Positions 33,732-42,793 of a stretch of DNA of 64,000 nt are shown here, in pieces. Numbering within the stretch: the first letter of the stretch is position 1; every line of letters begins with the position of its first letter. The stretch lies in NCBI GenBank assembly GCA_013141385.1, contig JABFRB010000006.1:1-64000 (forward strand). Reading direction: 5' to 3'. A program made the position numbers and the translations under genes. The notes beneath the pieces are model-generated. The model did not search any database. It saw only the letters and a program-made list of their open reading frames with translations, and was not told the DNA's origin. The DNA is from Bacteroidales bacterium. Its GTDB lineage: Bacteria; Bacteroidota; Bacteroidia; Bacteroidales; Tenuifilaceae.

Positions 33732-33755
33732 ATCAAAATACGAATTAACATAACA

Positions 33756-35564
33756 CTAGTGTTTTATAACCAGCTGTTGCCTATATACATTCTTCCCATC
33801 GGTTATTTCAACAACGTAAATCCCATTGTCTAGATTCTCAACTGGTAGAGTAACCGTCTCACCCGATCTGTTTAGCGTAACTTTTAACGCCCCGAAACTA
33901 TCTAAAACACGGATAGTATAGGCTTTCGTTGATATGTATTTTGAGGTTAGAGTCTTTGTACCTGTTGGGCTGCTAATCATTGAAGAGGCATTATCTGCGC
34001 TACCAATTGTTAGAGTGATATTATCCGATGCAGGATTAGGGGAAATGGTAAAACCGTAGTAGCAGGGATCTTCAACGGTTTCAGTATGGCTTATACTTGA
34101 CACGCCGCAGGCGTTCTCCTCTACCACATCCACGTAGTACACATGTCCGCAGTTATTTAATTGTCTCTGGAAAATAACGCTGGTGCTAGGTGTGGTATAT
34201 TTTAAAACCCCATCCAGATACCATTTGTATGTGTTAGCGGTAGCCACACCATCAATGGTGGCTGTAAACCTTCTTGGGGGTGCATCAAATTCTATGGCAA
34301 TTGCTCCTGGTACTGGCGAGCCAACGGTAACGTAATATGCCGTGGGTACAGGAACATCTCCACAACCCGAGTTAAACGATGCGCTAACCCACCCATTACC
34401 GCTACCATTTGAACGAAGATAGTACGAGTTAGTGCTTTGCCCTGATGTTGAAATCAGATTTCCGCTTTGATTCCAAGTTACCGAGCTGGCAAAAGCGGGT
34501 AGGTTAATGGTGGTAAACGGTGTTGAAGAGCTGCAGATGAGCGAGCTTCCACTTATGTATGGAATTGCGCTTGCCGGGTACGTAACGGGGTTGGCATAGT
34601 TCCTTGTGTTTGTTGTGCTTTGATTCGTTGCAGGTATGGTTATTTGGCAGCTGACATTACCACCCGTACAACCATCGGGTATTACGGCTGCAGTAGCCGA
34701 TGTATTACCCCCCTGCCATTGCCATGTGGCTGGTTTAGTCCAGGAGTACTGTGCATACGACCAGTTTGGAACTGAAACCGTAATAGGCCTTTTATCCCCC
34801 TGAACGCTTGAGTTAGATGTAGAGGCAGCAATGGCTAAATTTGATGGAAATACACGTGTAATGGTGAGACTCCGCGGGTTGCTATCGTAACCCCCACCAC
34901 AATTGCTATGCCCCCAAACCTTTATAGCTCCAGAGCCTGTTGGGTTGGGCACAACGGATATGGCGTTGGTTAAGCCCGTGAATGGAGTAGTTCCATCGCT
35001 CACCTGCCCATTAAGCGTCCAACCTTGAGGAATAAGCCATTTGTAGGTATCAACCGAAAGCGTAGTAGCATCACCCGAACCTAAATTGGGGTAAACCAAC
35101 TTTGGGCAGGAATAGGTAAGGGAACCCGCATTGAAAGGAACTGCCGGAGGACCCGTTATCTCACCAGGGGTAACTCCATTTATGCTAAGGATGTGATAAA
35201 ATACTTTTTTTTCAAGATATTGTTTATTATCTGAATAACTAGTTGCTCTAACTTTTATAGAACCATCTTGAGTGGTATTATTCCATGTAACATTTATTAT
35301 ATTACCCCCTGAAAATGTAGATGTTCCATCCTGTTGAATGGTTCCATTGAGGATAACTCCGTTGGTAACAGTCCAATCGTAGTAATAATTGTCTATTAAA
35401 TCTGCTGTGTAGATAAAGCCAGCACCATTGCTCTGGCTACCTGGGCATACTCCAAAAGTTCCATTTGGAGAAATACTGATTTGTCCAATAGTATTGGAAC
35501 TAAGAAGGAATAAAGTAAACACCAATATTATTGCCTTTAGAGTAGAGATAAACAATTTATTCAT
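33756..35564 (-). CDS. T9SS-exported PKD-like surface protein (adhesin-type)
   Basis: A 602-residue secreted protein with a signal peptide (1-27, ending NTIGQ) and several Trp/Gly/Asn-rich Ig/PKD-like modules (for example GTFGVCPGSQSNGAGF, TYKWLIPQGWTLNG and WSYAQYSWTKPATWQWQG). A type IX sorting domain closes it: SPNPASDNITLTI followed by LDNGIYVVEITDGKNVYRQQ. It should be exported across the outer membrane by the T9SS and anchored or released. It lies 14 nt downstream of a small outer-membrane-like gene, and the pair is duplicated upstream with a truncated adhesin. Binding target unknown. Confidence 0.85.
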   Translation of the reverse strand: MNKLFISTLKAIILVFTLFLLSSNTIGQISISPNGTFGVCPGSQSNGAGFIYTADLIDNYYYDWTVTNGVILNGTIQQDGTSTFSGGNIINVTWNNTTQDGSIKVRATSYSDNKQYLEKKVFYHILSINGVTPGEITGPPAVPFNAGSLTYSCPKLVYPNLGSGDATTLSVDTYKWLIPQGWTLNGQVSDGTTPFTGLTNAISVVPNPTGSGAIKVWGHSNCGGGYDSNPRSLTITRVFPSNLAIAASTSNSSVQGDKRPITVSVPNWSYAQYSWTKPATWQWQGGNTSATAAVIPDGCTGGNVSCQITIPATNQSTTNTRNYANPVTYPASAIPYISGSSLICSSSTPFTTINLPAFASSVTWNQSGNLISTSGQSTNSYYLRSNGSGNGWVSASFNSGCGDVPVPTAYYVTVGSPVPGAIAIEFDAPPRRFTATIDGVATANTYKWYLDGVLKYTTPSTSVIFQRQLNNCGHVYYVDVVEENACGVSSISHTETVEDPCYYGFTISPNPASDNITLTIGSADNASSMISSPTGTKTLTSKYISTKAYTIRVLDSFGALKVTLNRSGETVTLPVENLDNGIYVVEITDGKNVYRQQLVIKH

Positions 35565-35578
35565 GGTTCTAGTTTTTT

Positions 35579-36301
35579 TTAAAAATTAACGTTAATACTA
35601 ATTGTTGATATTGGTATTGTACTAATAATCATATTATTGCTATTATACCAATCATCTCGATTCCCATCATACGGAAATTCTTTATAATAACTATGCCCCC
35701 GATTCTTAATCATACTATAAAGTATAGAACAATTGGATTCGAAGGATATAGACATTTTGTGTGTAATGGAATATGAAGCACCGACTACCCCAACAAATCC
35801 AACTTGTAACCGTGTATAAGTTCTGGTAAAATAGCATTTGTAGTAAGCATTGTTCATTAATATTAATCTCCAGTAATAATCTTCAAAAAATTGATAATAT
35901 GATAGATGCAAATCAGCACCCCAGAAAAGTTTTAGCCTATTAAAGCTATATGTGAGTTGATACCCCTGACGAAAGTAAAATGTACTCGTTCGTGAATTAT
36001 AATTTTCACCATCATCGATAGAACCAGTCACATTAGTTGAATCTTTCGTTTTCAAGTTAACCCCAAAAGAAAACCGAAATGCGCCGGGGTGTTTCTTAGA
36101 GTTTGTGTTAACCTTGAGCTGTAGGCAGTAACCGGGTAAGCTGTTCTTATCAACTAGCCATAGAAGGTCTGTGCCAACCTCGAACCGATATCGTGCAAGG
36201 CTATCCTTGCTATTTGCCATCCTACCCGATTTGTAGCTGGTTTGCGAGTAGCTGAAAAACGCAAGGTTAAAAAAGAGTAAAAGGAAGAGTGTTTTTTTCA
36301 T
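35579..36301 (-). CDS. Outer-membrane beta-barrel-like protein, copy 1
   Basis: A 240-residue protein starting at the ATG at 36301, where the signal peptide MKKTLFLLLFFNLAFFSYSQ begins. A longer frame upstream lacks a signal sequence at its start and is not favoured. The mature part has alternating aromatic beta strands (TSTFYFRQGYQLTYSFNRLK, TYTRLQVGFVGVVGASYSI) and ends in TISINVNF, with a terminal Phe as in outer-membrane barrels. It is about 60% identical by eye to the 239-residue protein at 36764-37483. It forms a two-gene unit with the T9SS protein downstream; a partner or anchor role is inference. Confidence 0.72.
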   Translation of the reverse strand: MKKTLFLLLFFNLAFFSYSQTSYKSGRMANSKDSLARYRFEVGTDLLWLVDKNSLPGYCLQLKVNTNSKKHPGAFRFSFGVNLKTKDSTNVTGSIDDGENYNSRTSTFYFRQGYQLTYSFNRLKLFWGADLHLSYYQFFEDYYWRLILMNNAYYKCYFTRTYTRLQVGFVGVVGASYSITHKMSISFESNCSILYSMIKNRGHSYYKEFPYDGNRDDWYNSNNMIISTIPISTISINVNF

Positions 36302-36533
36302 TATTAAATACTTTAATGGGTTTATTATATTATTTGTGGTTCTATTTATTCGCCTTAAATTATTCACATAATATGCCGTTATGCTAAGCAACGGATTGTG
36401 CATTTTTTATAATATTAGGCTATTACAATACTTAAATGCTTTAACGAATTTAGGAAATTCATCTTACTTGTGCAACTATTTCAGTAAATTAATGGACAGT
36501 GCCCAAAAAATTGGAAACGCCATTTGTTGTGCT

Positions 36534-36755
36534 TCACTCAAGGATAAATCCGTTGGTAACAGTCCAAGTGTAGAAATAATTGTCTATTAAATTTGCCGTG
36601 TAGGTAAAGCCAGCACCATTGCTCTGGCTACCTGGACATACTCCAAAAGTTCCGTCTGGAGAAATGCTAATTTGACCTATAGCATTGGCATTAAATAAGG
36701 AAATAATACAGCCAACTATTATTAATTTAAAAGGAGATAAAAAAATATTTTTCAT
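36534..36755 (-). pseudogene. Truncated duplicate of the T9SS PKD-like protein
   Basis: 73 residues that align with the N-terminus of the 602-residue protein (GQISISPDGTFGVCPGSQ, then TWTVTNGFILE), then a stop. The remaining roughly 530 codons, including the sorting domain, are missing, and the 130 nt between here and the next gene show no trace of them. The signal peptide is intact, so a short secreted fragment could still be made. It sits 8 nt downstream of the copy 2 barrel gene. Confidence 0.8.
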
Positions 36756-36763
36756 AGTTTTTT

Positions 36764-37483
36764 TTAAAAGTGAATATTAATGCTTATTGTTGATATTGGT
36801 ATAATATTAACATCTAGGACATTGCTATCATACCAATTGCTTTTATTGTCATTTTCAGAACCTGGAAAATCAGGATAATACGAATGTTCTCTATTCTTTA
36901 TTTTACTATATAGCATAGAGCAATTGGATTCGACTAATACAGATACTCTGGGTGTAATACTATATGATGCACCAATAAATCCGATTAATCCATACTGAAT
37001 GCGAGTATATGTTCTGGTATTATACATTTTATAATTATCTGTACCAAGTCGCCAATAGTAATCATTAAAGAATTTATAGTAACCTAAATGCAAATCAACA
37101 CCCCAGAACAATTTTAACTTGCTATAGTTGTACGAAAGTTGATATCCTGAACGAAAGAAATATGAACTCGTTCGTGTTTTATAAGTATCATAATCATTAG
37201 TAAAAGTAGTTAAGTCGGTAGTATCTGTCGTTTTCAAATTCATGCCGATTTTAAACCGAAATGCGCCAAGGTGCTTTTTCGATCTATTATTAATCTTGAG
37301 CTGTAGGCAGTAACCGGGTAAGCTGTTCTTATCAACTAGCCATAGGAGATCTGTACCTACCTCGAACCGATAGGTCGAAAGGCTATCCTTGCGGCTTACG
37401 CTTTTATCCGATCTATGATTGTTTTGTGCGCTACCGAAAAGCGCAAAGCTTAGAAAGAGAAAAAGAAAAAGGAATCTTTTCAT
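36764..37483 (-). CDS. Outer-membrane beta-barrel-like protein, copy 2
   Basis: A 239-residue paralog of the protein at 35579-36301 with signal peptide (MKRFLFLFLFLSFALFGSAQ), the shared segment YRFEVGTDLLWLVDKNSLPG, alternating aromatic strands and C-terminal TISINIHF. Its own downstream partner is the truncated adhesin, so after duplication only the barrel was preserved here. Family not recognised; outer-membrane location is inferred from the strand pattern and terminal Phe. Confidence 0.72.
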   Translation of the reverse strand: MKRFLFLFLFLSFALFGSAQNNHRSDKSVSRKDSLSTYRFEVGTDLLWLVDKNSLPGYCLQLKINNRSKKHLGAFRFKIGMNLKTTDTTDLTTFTNDYDTYKTRTSSYFFRSGYQLSYNYSKLKLFWGVDLHLGYYKFFNDYYWRLGTDNYKMYNTRTYTRIQYGLIGFIGASYSITPRVSVLVESNCSMLYSKIKNREHSYYPDFPGSENDNKSNWYDSNVLDVNIIPISTISINIHF

Positions 37484-38072
37484 GATTAGTTGCTTTTTAG
37501 GTAAAAGGTACGTTATGATATTATTTTACTTCTTATTAGTTTTTATTATAGATACAATTGCCATTAATGGGTAGAATAGATTTACTATTTGTTCAGTTTT
37601 ATTTCTGTTTAATTCATTCCTATATCAGAATTACAAAAAATTTAGAAATTTCAAAGAGTATGGGTTGTTACTATAACATTCTTATACATCAAATGAAGTA
37701 ACATCATTTGATTATATCAAATACTTTATCACGAACACGTAAAACGAACTCATAAACAAGCATTTTTATATGTTGAAATAGCAAATATTGTAATATCAAT
37801 TTTATTCATTAGACTTTATATAGGTTAATATAATAGGGATTACTTTTCCCTTAATCCCGCATTACGGTATTGCTGGTAGTTCTTCTATTTGATAAGAGTT
37901 TCGAATTTTTCAAAAAGTTCGAATTTCAGGACTTACTTTCTTTTACGAAGGTTAGAGTCGTTGAGTAAGTTTATATAACAGTTGATGCTTAAAACATAAA
38001 GACACCTCCAAACCAAGGGGCAACCTCTTTTATTATCTCAAAAAAAACATCATATTTGAGAAAAAAGAAATC
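37484..38072. other. 589-nt intergenic region with one hairpin
   Basis: A/T-rich DNA between divergent genes. The only structure noticed is an H1-like hairpin at about 37896-37927 (GAGTTTCGAATTTTT/AAAAAGTTCGAATTTC). No ORF or RNA gene was recognised. Confidence 0.5.
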
Positions 38073-38834
38073 ATGTTCACCAGAGCCATTGTCAGAAAAC
38101 CATGCAAAAACATGGTTAATGGGATTACATCAGCAAATTATGGAATTCCAAACTATGAAAACGCATTATATCAGCACAATAACTACGTTGAAGTTTTAAA
38201 AAAATGCGGGTTGCAAGTTCATGTTATGGATAGTAACGAACAATTCCCCGATTCTGTATTCGTTGAAGATACAGCTTTACTTACCCCATCATTTGCAGTA
38301 ATTACAAACCCGGGAGCACGATCTCGAAAAGGTGAGATTATTGAGATGGAGGCTACACTCACAAATTTTTTCCCAACTATAGAACACATAACAAGCCCAG
38401 GAACTTTAGATGCAGGAGATGTAATGATGGTGGGGAGTCATTTTTATATTGGCCTTTCTAAAAGGACAAATCCCGCCGGCGCAGCACAATTAATTTATCT
38501 TTTGAAGAAATATGGATTTTCGGGATCAACAATTTCATTGAAATCGGTTTTACATCTTAAAACAGGTGTCTCTTATTTAGACAATAATTATATGCTCGCT
38601 TGTGGAGAATTCCTAACTAAGACCGATTTTGGCAAATATCACATCATTGAAATTCCTACAGCCGAGTCATATGCTGCCAACAGTTTATGGATTAATGGAA
38701 ATGTTCTTGTTCCGAAGGGATTTCCAAAAACATTGAACTTGATTAAACGTGAAGGTTTCAAGACAATTGAAGTGGATGTTTCTGAATTTCGAAAACTCGA
38801 TGGAGGCTTAAGTTGCCTTTCGTTGAGATTCTAA
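38073..38834 (+). CDS. Dimethylarginine dimethylaminohydrolase-like amidinohydrolase
   Basis: A 253-residue member of the amidinotransferase/DDAH fold. Visible active-site features are FVEDTALL (Glu65-Asp66, substrate binding), a DAGDV segment (113-117), catalytic His161 in VLHLKTGVSYL and nucleophile Cys248 in the C-terminal GGLSCLSLRF. DDAH hydrolyses Nω-methylated arginines to citrulline and a methylamine; relatives act on arginine, citrulline or other guanidines, so the exact substrate is uncertain. It is monocistronic and convergent with rng across a shared terminator. Confidence 0.82.
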   Translation: MFTRAIVRKPCKNMVNGITSANYGIPNYENALYQHNNYVEVLKKCGLQVHVMDSNEQFPDSVFVEDTALLTPSFAVITNPGARSRKGEIIEMEATLTNFFPTIEHITSPGTLDAGDVMMVGSHFYIGLSKRTNPAGAAQLIYLLKKYGFSGSTISLKSVLHLKTGVSYLDNNYMLACGEFLTKTDFGKYHIIEIPTAESYAANSLWINGNVLVPKGFPKTLNLIKREGFKTIEVDVSEFRKLDGGLSCLSLRF

Positions 38835-38842
38835 ACAATAAA

Positions 38843-38868
38843 AAAACCCCGAATTAATTCGGGGTTTT
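38843..38868. terminator. Bidirectional terminator between convergent genes
   Basis: AAAACCCCGAATT/AATTCGGGGTTTT is a 26-bp near-perfect palindrome with A- and T-runs on both sides. It can end both the DDAH-like gene (plus) and rng (minus). Confidence 0.85.
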
Positions 38869-38875
38869 AGGTTGG

Positions 38876-40426
38876 CTATAACTCTATCTCGATATCGTTC
38901 CGATCAAAAAAATGGAACTCCAGTAATTGGTAGGATGAAATTGGTATAACTTTTATTCTACAAGTATACTTAAACATCCATTTAATGCGTTTAGAAATAA
39001 TTCCTTTAGAAATAAACGCTGCAATGTAGGGGTGCAGCTTAAGAACAAGGTTGTTTAGTCCCCTTTCATTAACAAAAAAAGCAAGTTGATTTTCAATCTG
39101 TTCATCAAAAATAATTGTTGGTGAAACCTCCCCAGATCCTTTGCATGTTGGACATTTCTCAACAGTACTTATGTGCATCTCAGGTCTAACCCGCTGACGG
39201 GTTATTTGCATCAATCCGAATTTGCTTAAAGGCAAAATATTGTGTTTAGTTCGATCCTTCGCCATGATCTCCTTCATCCGTTCAAACACAATCTGCCTGT
39301 TTTCCTGAGAGTGCATATCGATGAAATCAACAACAATAATACCACCCATATCCCTTAATCTAAGCTGACGAGCAATTTCTTCTGTTGCCGATAGATTTAC
39401 ATCAAGAGCATTGGTTTCCTGATCGTTGGTTGCTTTAGAACGATTTCCGCTGTTAACATCAAAAACATGAAGTGCCTCGGTATGCTCAACAATAAGGTAA
39501 GCTCCGCTTTTGAAAGATACTGTCTTCCCAAACAAACTCTTAATTTGCTTTTCGACACCAAACTGTTCAAAGATTGGAACGTCCCCCTGATAAAGTTTAA
39601 CAATTTTCTCTTTTTCAGGAGCAATTGTGTCAATATACTCTTTAATATCGTTGTAAACGTTCTCATCGTTAACATGGATGTTGTTAAACGAAACGTTAAG
39701 CATATCGCGAAGAATAGCAGAAGTACGTTTAAGTTCACTTACAACAAGGCTTGGAGCTTGAGCGGTTTTTAATTTCTCAAGAGCACCCTCCCATTTTTTG
39801 ATAAGTCCACGAAGCTCTGCATCGAGTACTGCAACTTTTTTCCCTTCGGCTGCAGTACGTACAATCACTCCAAAGTTTCTTGGAATAATGCTCTCCATTA
39901 AGCGTTTAAGCCGCTTTCTCTCTTCGGGAGAAGAGATTTTCTGAGAGATTGATACTTTATCGGAAAAAGGCATCAATACAATATTCCGTCCTGCAATGGA
40001 AATCTCTGAGCTTAACCTTGGCCCCTTAGTGGAGATAGGTTCCTTTGCTATTTGAACTAAAACCTGTTGTCCACTAGTAAGAACATTGCCAATCTTCCCG
40101 TTTTTATCAATTTCTGATTCTAACTTCAGCTTGGATACCGGAAGTGGCTTATTCTTTTTAGATAATGTGGCTTGTAAAAATTTATTGAATGATTGGAATT
40201 GTGGTCCAAGGTCGAGGTAATGAAGAAACGCATCTTTTTCGTAGCCTACATCTACAAATGCAGCGTTCAACCCGGGCATTATTTTTTTTACCTTACCGAG
40301 ATAGATGTCGCCAACTGCGAACTGAATATTACTCTTCTCCTTATTGAGTTCAACAAGTTGTTTATTCTCAAGTAAAGCGATTGCAATTTCAGTTGCATTT
40401 ACATCAATAACGAGTTCAATGTTCAC
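38876..40426 (-). CDS. rng: Ribonuclease G/E family endoribonuclease
   Basis: A 516-residue cytoplasmic RNase of the RNase G type. The S1-like RNA-binding domain (about 35-120) contains VGDIYLGKVKKIMPGLNAAF and DAFLHYLDLG, split by a Lys-rich insert. The catalytic DNase-I-like region has metal-ligand-type segments HVFDVNSGN and GGIIVVDFIDM, followed by the Zn-link CPTCKGSGEV and a C-terminal domain. It processes rRNA and decays mRNA, cutting 5'-monophosphorylated RNA. The start is GTG at 40426 (GTG AAC ATT). Confidence 0.93.
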   Translation of the reverse strand: MNIELVIDVNATEIAIALLENKQLVELNKEKSNIQFAVGDIYLGKVKKIMPGLNAAFVDVGYEKDAFLHYLDLGPQFQSFNKFLQATLSKKNKPLPVSKLKLESEIDKNGKIGNVLTSGQQVLVQIAKEPISTKGPRLSSEISIAGRNIVLMPFSDKVSISQKISSPEERKRLKRLMESIIPRNFGVIVRTAAEGKKVAVLDAELRGLIKKWEGALEKLKTAQAPSLVVSELKRTSAILRDMLNVSFNNIHVNDENVYNDIKEYIDTIAPEKEKIVKLYQGDVPIFEQFGVEKQIKSLFGKTVSFKSGAYLIVEHTEALHVFDVNSGNRSKATNDQETNALDVNLSATEEIARQLRLRDMGGIIVVDFIDMHSQENRQIVFERMKEIMAKDRTKHNILPLSKFGLMQITRQRVRPEMHISTVEKCPTCKGSGEVSPTIIFDEQIENQLAFFVNERGLNNLVLKLHPYIAAFISKGIISKRIKWMFKYTCRIKVIPISSYQLLEFHFFDRNDIEIEL

Positions 40427-40539
40427 TTATTTTAATTTTGTGATAATGGTAAGGTAACCAGAAATGCAGCAACCTAAAGAACTCAAGGGTCTTTAGGTTG
40501 ACAGCATATTCACGAATATGTTAAGAAAAATAGGAATTG

Positions 40540-40632
40540 CTATTTTTTCTTTTTGTGACGGTTTTTACGTAAGCGTTTTTTCCGTTTGTGGGTGGCCATT
40601 TTATGCCTTTTTCTTTTCTTTCCGCTTGGCAT
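40540..40632 (-). CDS. 30-residue basic protein of the AURKAIP1/COX24 (mS38/bS22-like) type
   Basis: A tiny ORF between rng and HU encoding MPSGKKRKRHKMATHKRKK followed by RLRKNRHKKKK, that is 20 Lys/Arg residues of 30. I recognise this conserved Bacteroidota peptide as the AURKAIP1/COX24-domain type, related to mitochondrial mS38 and mycobacterial ribosomal protein bS22. It is therefore a probable ribosome-associated protein, though this is from memory of the family. It lies 34 nt downstream of the HU stop codon and 113 nt upstream of rng, on the same strand. It is too short for most gene callers. Confidence 0.7.
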   Translation of the reverse strand: MPSGKKRKRHKMATHKRKKRLRKNRHKKKK

Positions 40633-40666
40633 GATCTTAATTTTTATGCGTTAAAAACAAATTCCA

Positions 40667-40954
40667 TTATTTCTTTACATGTGATTTAACCTTGCCTACA
40701 AAGGTTTTTGCTGGTTTGAAAGAAGGTATGAAATGTTCAGGAATAATAATGGTAGTGTTTTTTGAAATGTTACGAGCAGTTTTCTTAGCGCGTTTCTTTA
40801 CAATAAAACTACCAAATCCTCTGAGATAAACATTTTTCTCTTTTACTAAAGAGTCTTTTACTGTTTCCATGAAAGCCTCAACGGTCTTCTGAACAGTTAC
40901 CTTCTCGATTCCAGTATTCTTGGAAATCTCATTTACGATATCTGCTTTTGTCAT
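40667..40954 (-). CDS. hup: HU/IHF-family DNA-binding protein
   Basis: A 95-residue nucleoid protein. The N-terminal helices MTKADIVNEISKNTGIEK are followed by the beta-arm region with RGFGSFIVKKRAKKTARNIS, containing the family GFG motif, and a Lys-rich C-terminus. HU dimers bend and compact DNA. It heads a minus-strand group with the 30-residue basic protein and rng, and is divergent from mutY. Confidence 0.93.
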   Translation of the reverse strand: MTKADIVNEISKNTGIEKVTVQKTVEAFMETVKDSLVKEKNVYLRGFGSFIVKKRAKKTARNISKNTTIIIPEHFIPSFKPAKTFVGKVKSHVKK

Positions 40955-41009
40955 GATTAAAATTCTTTAATTATCAATTGATTATACTTGTGTTTTTTTA
41001 TTCGGACTG

Positions 41010-41017
41010 CAAATATA
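41010..41017 (-). promoter_or_regulatory. -7 element of the HU gene
   Basis: CAAATATA (minus strand TATATTTG) matches TAnnTTTG, 55 nt upstream of the HU ATG. Confidence 0.45.
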
Positions 41018-41052
41018 AATGATTTATATATATAAATGAAATACATTAGGGT

Positions 41053-41060
41053 TATTTTTG
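41053..41060 (+). promoter_or_regulatory. -7 element of mutY
   Basis: TATTTTTG, 30 nt upstream of the mutY ATG. The -33 region overlaps the divergent HU promoter, so the two operons share about 40 nt of control DNA. Confidence 0.45.
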
Positions 41061-41090
41061 ATAACTTATTTTTTGGTTTGATTTGATCTT

Positions 41091-42176
41091 ATGGAATTTA
41101 AGGATATTATAATTAAATGGTATAACGAGAACAGACGAGACTTACCCTGGCGTAACACTGATGATTCCTATTATATATGGATATCGGAGGTTATTCTGCA
41201 ACAAACAAGAGTTGCTCAGGGATTAGATTACTATCTCCGTTTTATAAACTCATTCCCCACAATTAAAGATCTGTCCGAAGCAAATATTGATAAGGTAATG
41301 AAAGTTTGGCAAGGGCTTGGTTACTATTCCCGCGCCCGAAATCTACACAGTGCTGCTCAACAAATTATGACTGATTATAATGGAATGCTTCCCCGCACAT
41401 ATAAAGAACTATTAAAGATTAAAGGTCTTGGGCCATACTCCGCAGGCGCAATCGCTTCATTTGCATTCAAAGAGGTTGTACCTGCTATTGATGGCAATGT
41501 TTATCGTGTTCTTTCGAGAGTTTATGGAGTATTTGTGTCACAGGAAACATCAGAGGGGAAAAAAGAATTCTTTGAGCTAACCATGGAACTTATTGATAAA
41601 AATCAACCTAATGTTTTCAATCAAGCACTCTTGGATTTTGGTGCTATGCAATGCATCCCCCGAAGTCCAAATTGTTTAGCATGTCCATTCAGCGATATAT
41701 GTTATGCTTACCGGAATAATCTAGTCAATCAACTTCCTATTAAGGGGAAAAAAATTGCTACTCGTGATAGATTTCTGAACTATGTTATGATAAGGTACAA
41801 GGATACTACATTTATACAACGCCGTTTGGCTGGCGATATATGGACGTACTTGTATGAATTTCCTTTAATCGAAACAAAAAGTCCAACTGAAATTGAAGCA
41901 TTAATAAAGGGGTCTACTTGGAAAGAATTATTCGGGAAGGAAAAGGTTAAAATTCTACATATCTCGCAATCAATTAAGCATCAATTAAGTCATCAAACGC
42001 TTTTCGTACAATTTATTATTGTAGAAATTAGAAAACCTACCTATTACTTAAATTCGAATTTCCTTAATGTTTCAATTAGTAACTTACAAGAGTATTCTGT
42101 TCCAAAAGTTATCGATAATATTTTAGCAGCAGAACCCACGGAAAAGTATTTTCTTAAGGACAATCCTACTCAATAG
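41091..42176 (+). CDS. mutY: A/G-specific adenine glycosylase MutY
   Basis: A 361-residue base-excision repair glycosylase that removes adenine opposite 8-oxoguanine. It has RRDLPWRNTDDSYYIWISEV and LQQTRVAQG in the catalytic core, the helix-hairpin-helix LLKIKGLGPYSAGAIASFAF, and catalytic Asp in VPAIDGNVYRVLSR. The [4Fe-4S] ligands are spaced C-x6-C-x2-C-x5-C in CIPRSPNCLACPFSDIC. A NUDIX-like C-terminal domain starts around residue 225. It is followed by ssb after 119 nt, the usual Bacteroidota order. Confidence 0.95.
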   Translation: MEFKDIIIKWYNENRRDLPWRNTDDSYYIWISEVILQQTRVAQGLDYYLRFINSFPTIKDLSEANIDKVMKVWQGLGYYSRARNLHSAAQQIMTDYNGMLPRTYKELLKIKGLGPYSAGAIASFAFKEVVPAIDGNVYRVLSRVYGVFVSQETSEGKKEFFELTMELIDKNQPNVFNQALLDFGAMQCIPRSPNCLACPFSDICYAYRNNLVNQLPIKGKKIATRDRFLNYVMIRYKDTTFIQRRLAGDIWTYLYEFPLIETKSPTEIEALIKGSTWKELFGKEKVKILHISQSIKHQLSHQTLFVQFIIVEIRKPTYYLNSNFLNVSISNLQEYSVPKVIDNILAAEPTEKYFLKDNPTQ

Positions 42177-42295
42177 TTCGCAACTAATAAACATTTTAAA
42201 TTTTTCTAAAAAAAGTTGTTTTGATTGTTGAAAATCAATTTTTTTTCTAATTTTACTTTAATTGTATAATTTACAAACAGCTTAAACCCTAAAAA

Positions 42296-42730
42296 ATGTC
42301 AGTAAACAAAGTTATTCTTATTGGAAACGTAGGCAAGGATCCAGACGTTCGGCACTTAGATAGTGGTGTAACAGTTGCTCGCTTTTCACTTGCCACAAAT
42401 GAAACCTACACCGATAAAAGCGGTAAGAAAGTTACCCAAACCGAATGGCATAATATTGTTGTTTGGCGCGGTCTCGCAGAAGTTGCTGAGAAGTATGTTA
42501 AAACAGGTAAACTACTTTTTGTAGAAGGACGTATAAAAACCTCCTCTTATGAGGATAAAGAGGGGAACAAAAAGTATACTACCGAAATTTTGTGTGATAA
42601 TTTCCGATTCTTAGGTTCTGCGGGAAGTTCCGATTCTAGTGGTAGCGGAAATCAGGCAAAAGGAACTGATCAACTAAACGTTTCGGAACCTCAGGTTACA
42701 ATCCCAGAACCAGACGATTTACCATTCTAA
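42296..42730 (+). CDS. ssb: Single-stranded DNA-binding protein
   Basis: A 144-residue protein with an OB fold (about 1-108: VNKVILIGNVGKDPDVRHL, FSLATNETYTDKSGKKV, TEWHNIVVWRGLAEVAEKYV, GKLLFVEGRIKTSSYEDKEG). A Ser/Gly-rich linker follows, and the acidic C-terminal tip PEPDDLPF recruits partner proteins. Length and motifs are normal. It ends in a clear terminator, separating it from gldD. Confidence 0.96.
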   Translation: MSVNKVILIGNVGKDPDVRHLDSGVTVARFSLATNETYTDKSGKKVTQTEWHNIVVWRGLAEVAEKYVKTGKLLFVEGRIKTSSYEDKEGNKKYTTEILCDNFRFLGSAGSSDSSGSGNQAKGTDQLNVSEPQVTIPEPDDLPF

Positions 42731-42752
42731 CAAAAGGATTACTCCCTAAAGT

Positions 42753-42793
42753 AAAAGGCTATTGTTCAATATCAAACAATAGCCTTTTTATTT
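42753..42793 (+). terminator. Terminator after ssb
   Basis: AAAAGGCTATTGTT (42753-42766) pairs with AACAATAGCCTTTT (42775-42788) around an 8-nt loop, followed by a T-rich run. Confidence 0.85.

Larger units (their letters stand above)
32765..33755. other. Repeat-dense non-coding region upstream of CHAT copy 2
   Basis: Contains the CHAT copy 2 promoter, a decayed peptide ORF, two composite repeat units, a 293-bp MITE-like inverted-repeat element and a long GTCATTGCGA-type hairpin. No intact gene is seen. Confidence 0.7.

Noticed and set aside
25744-33755. CRISPR array
   Set aside because: Repeats are palindromic units of uneven spacing with no regular spacers and no cas genes; they are extragenic palindromes, not CRISPR.
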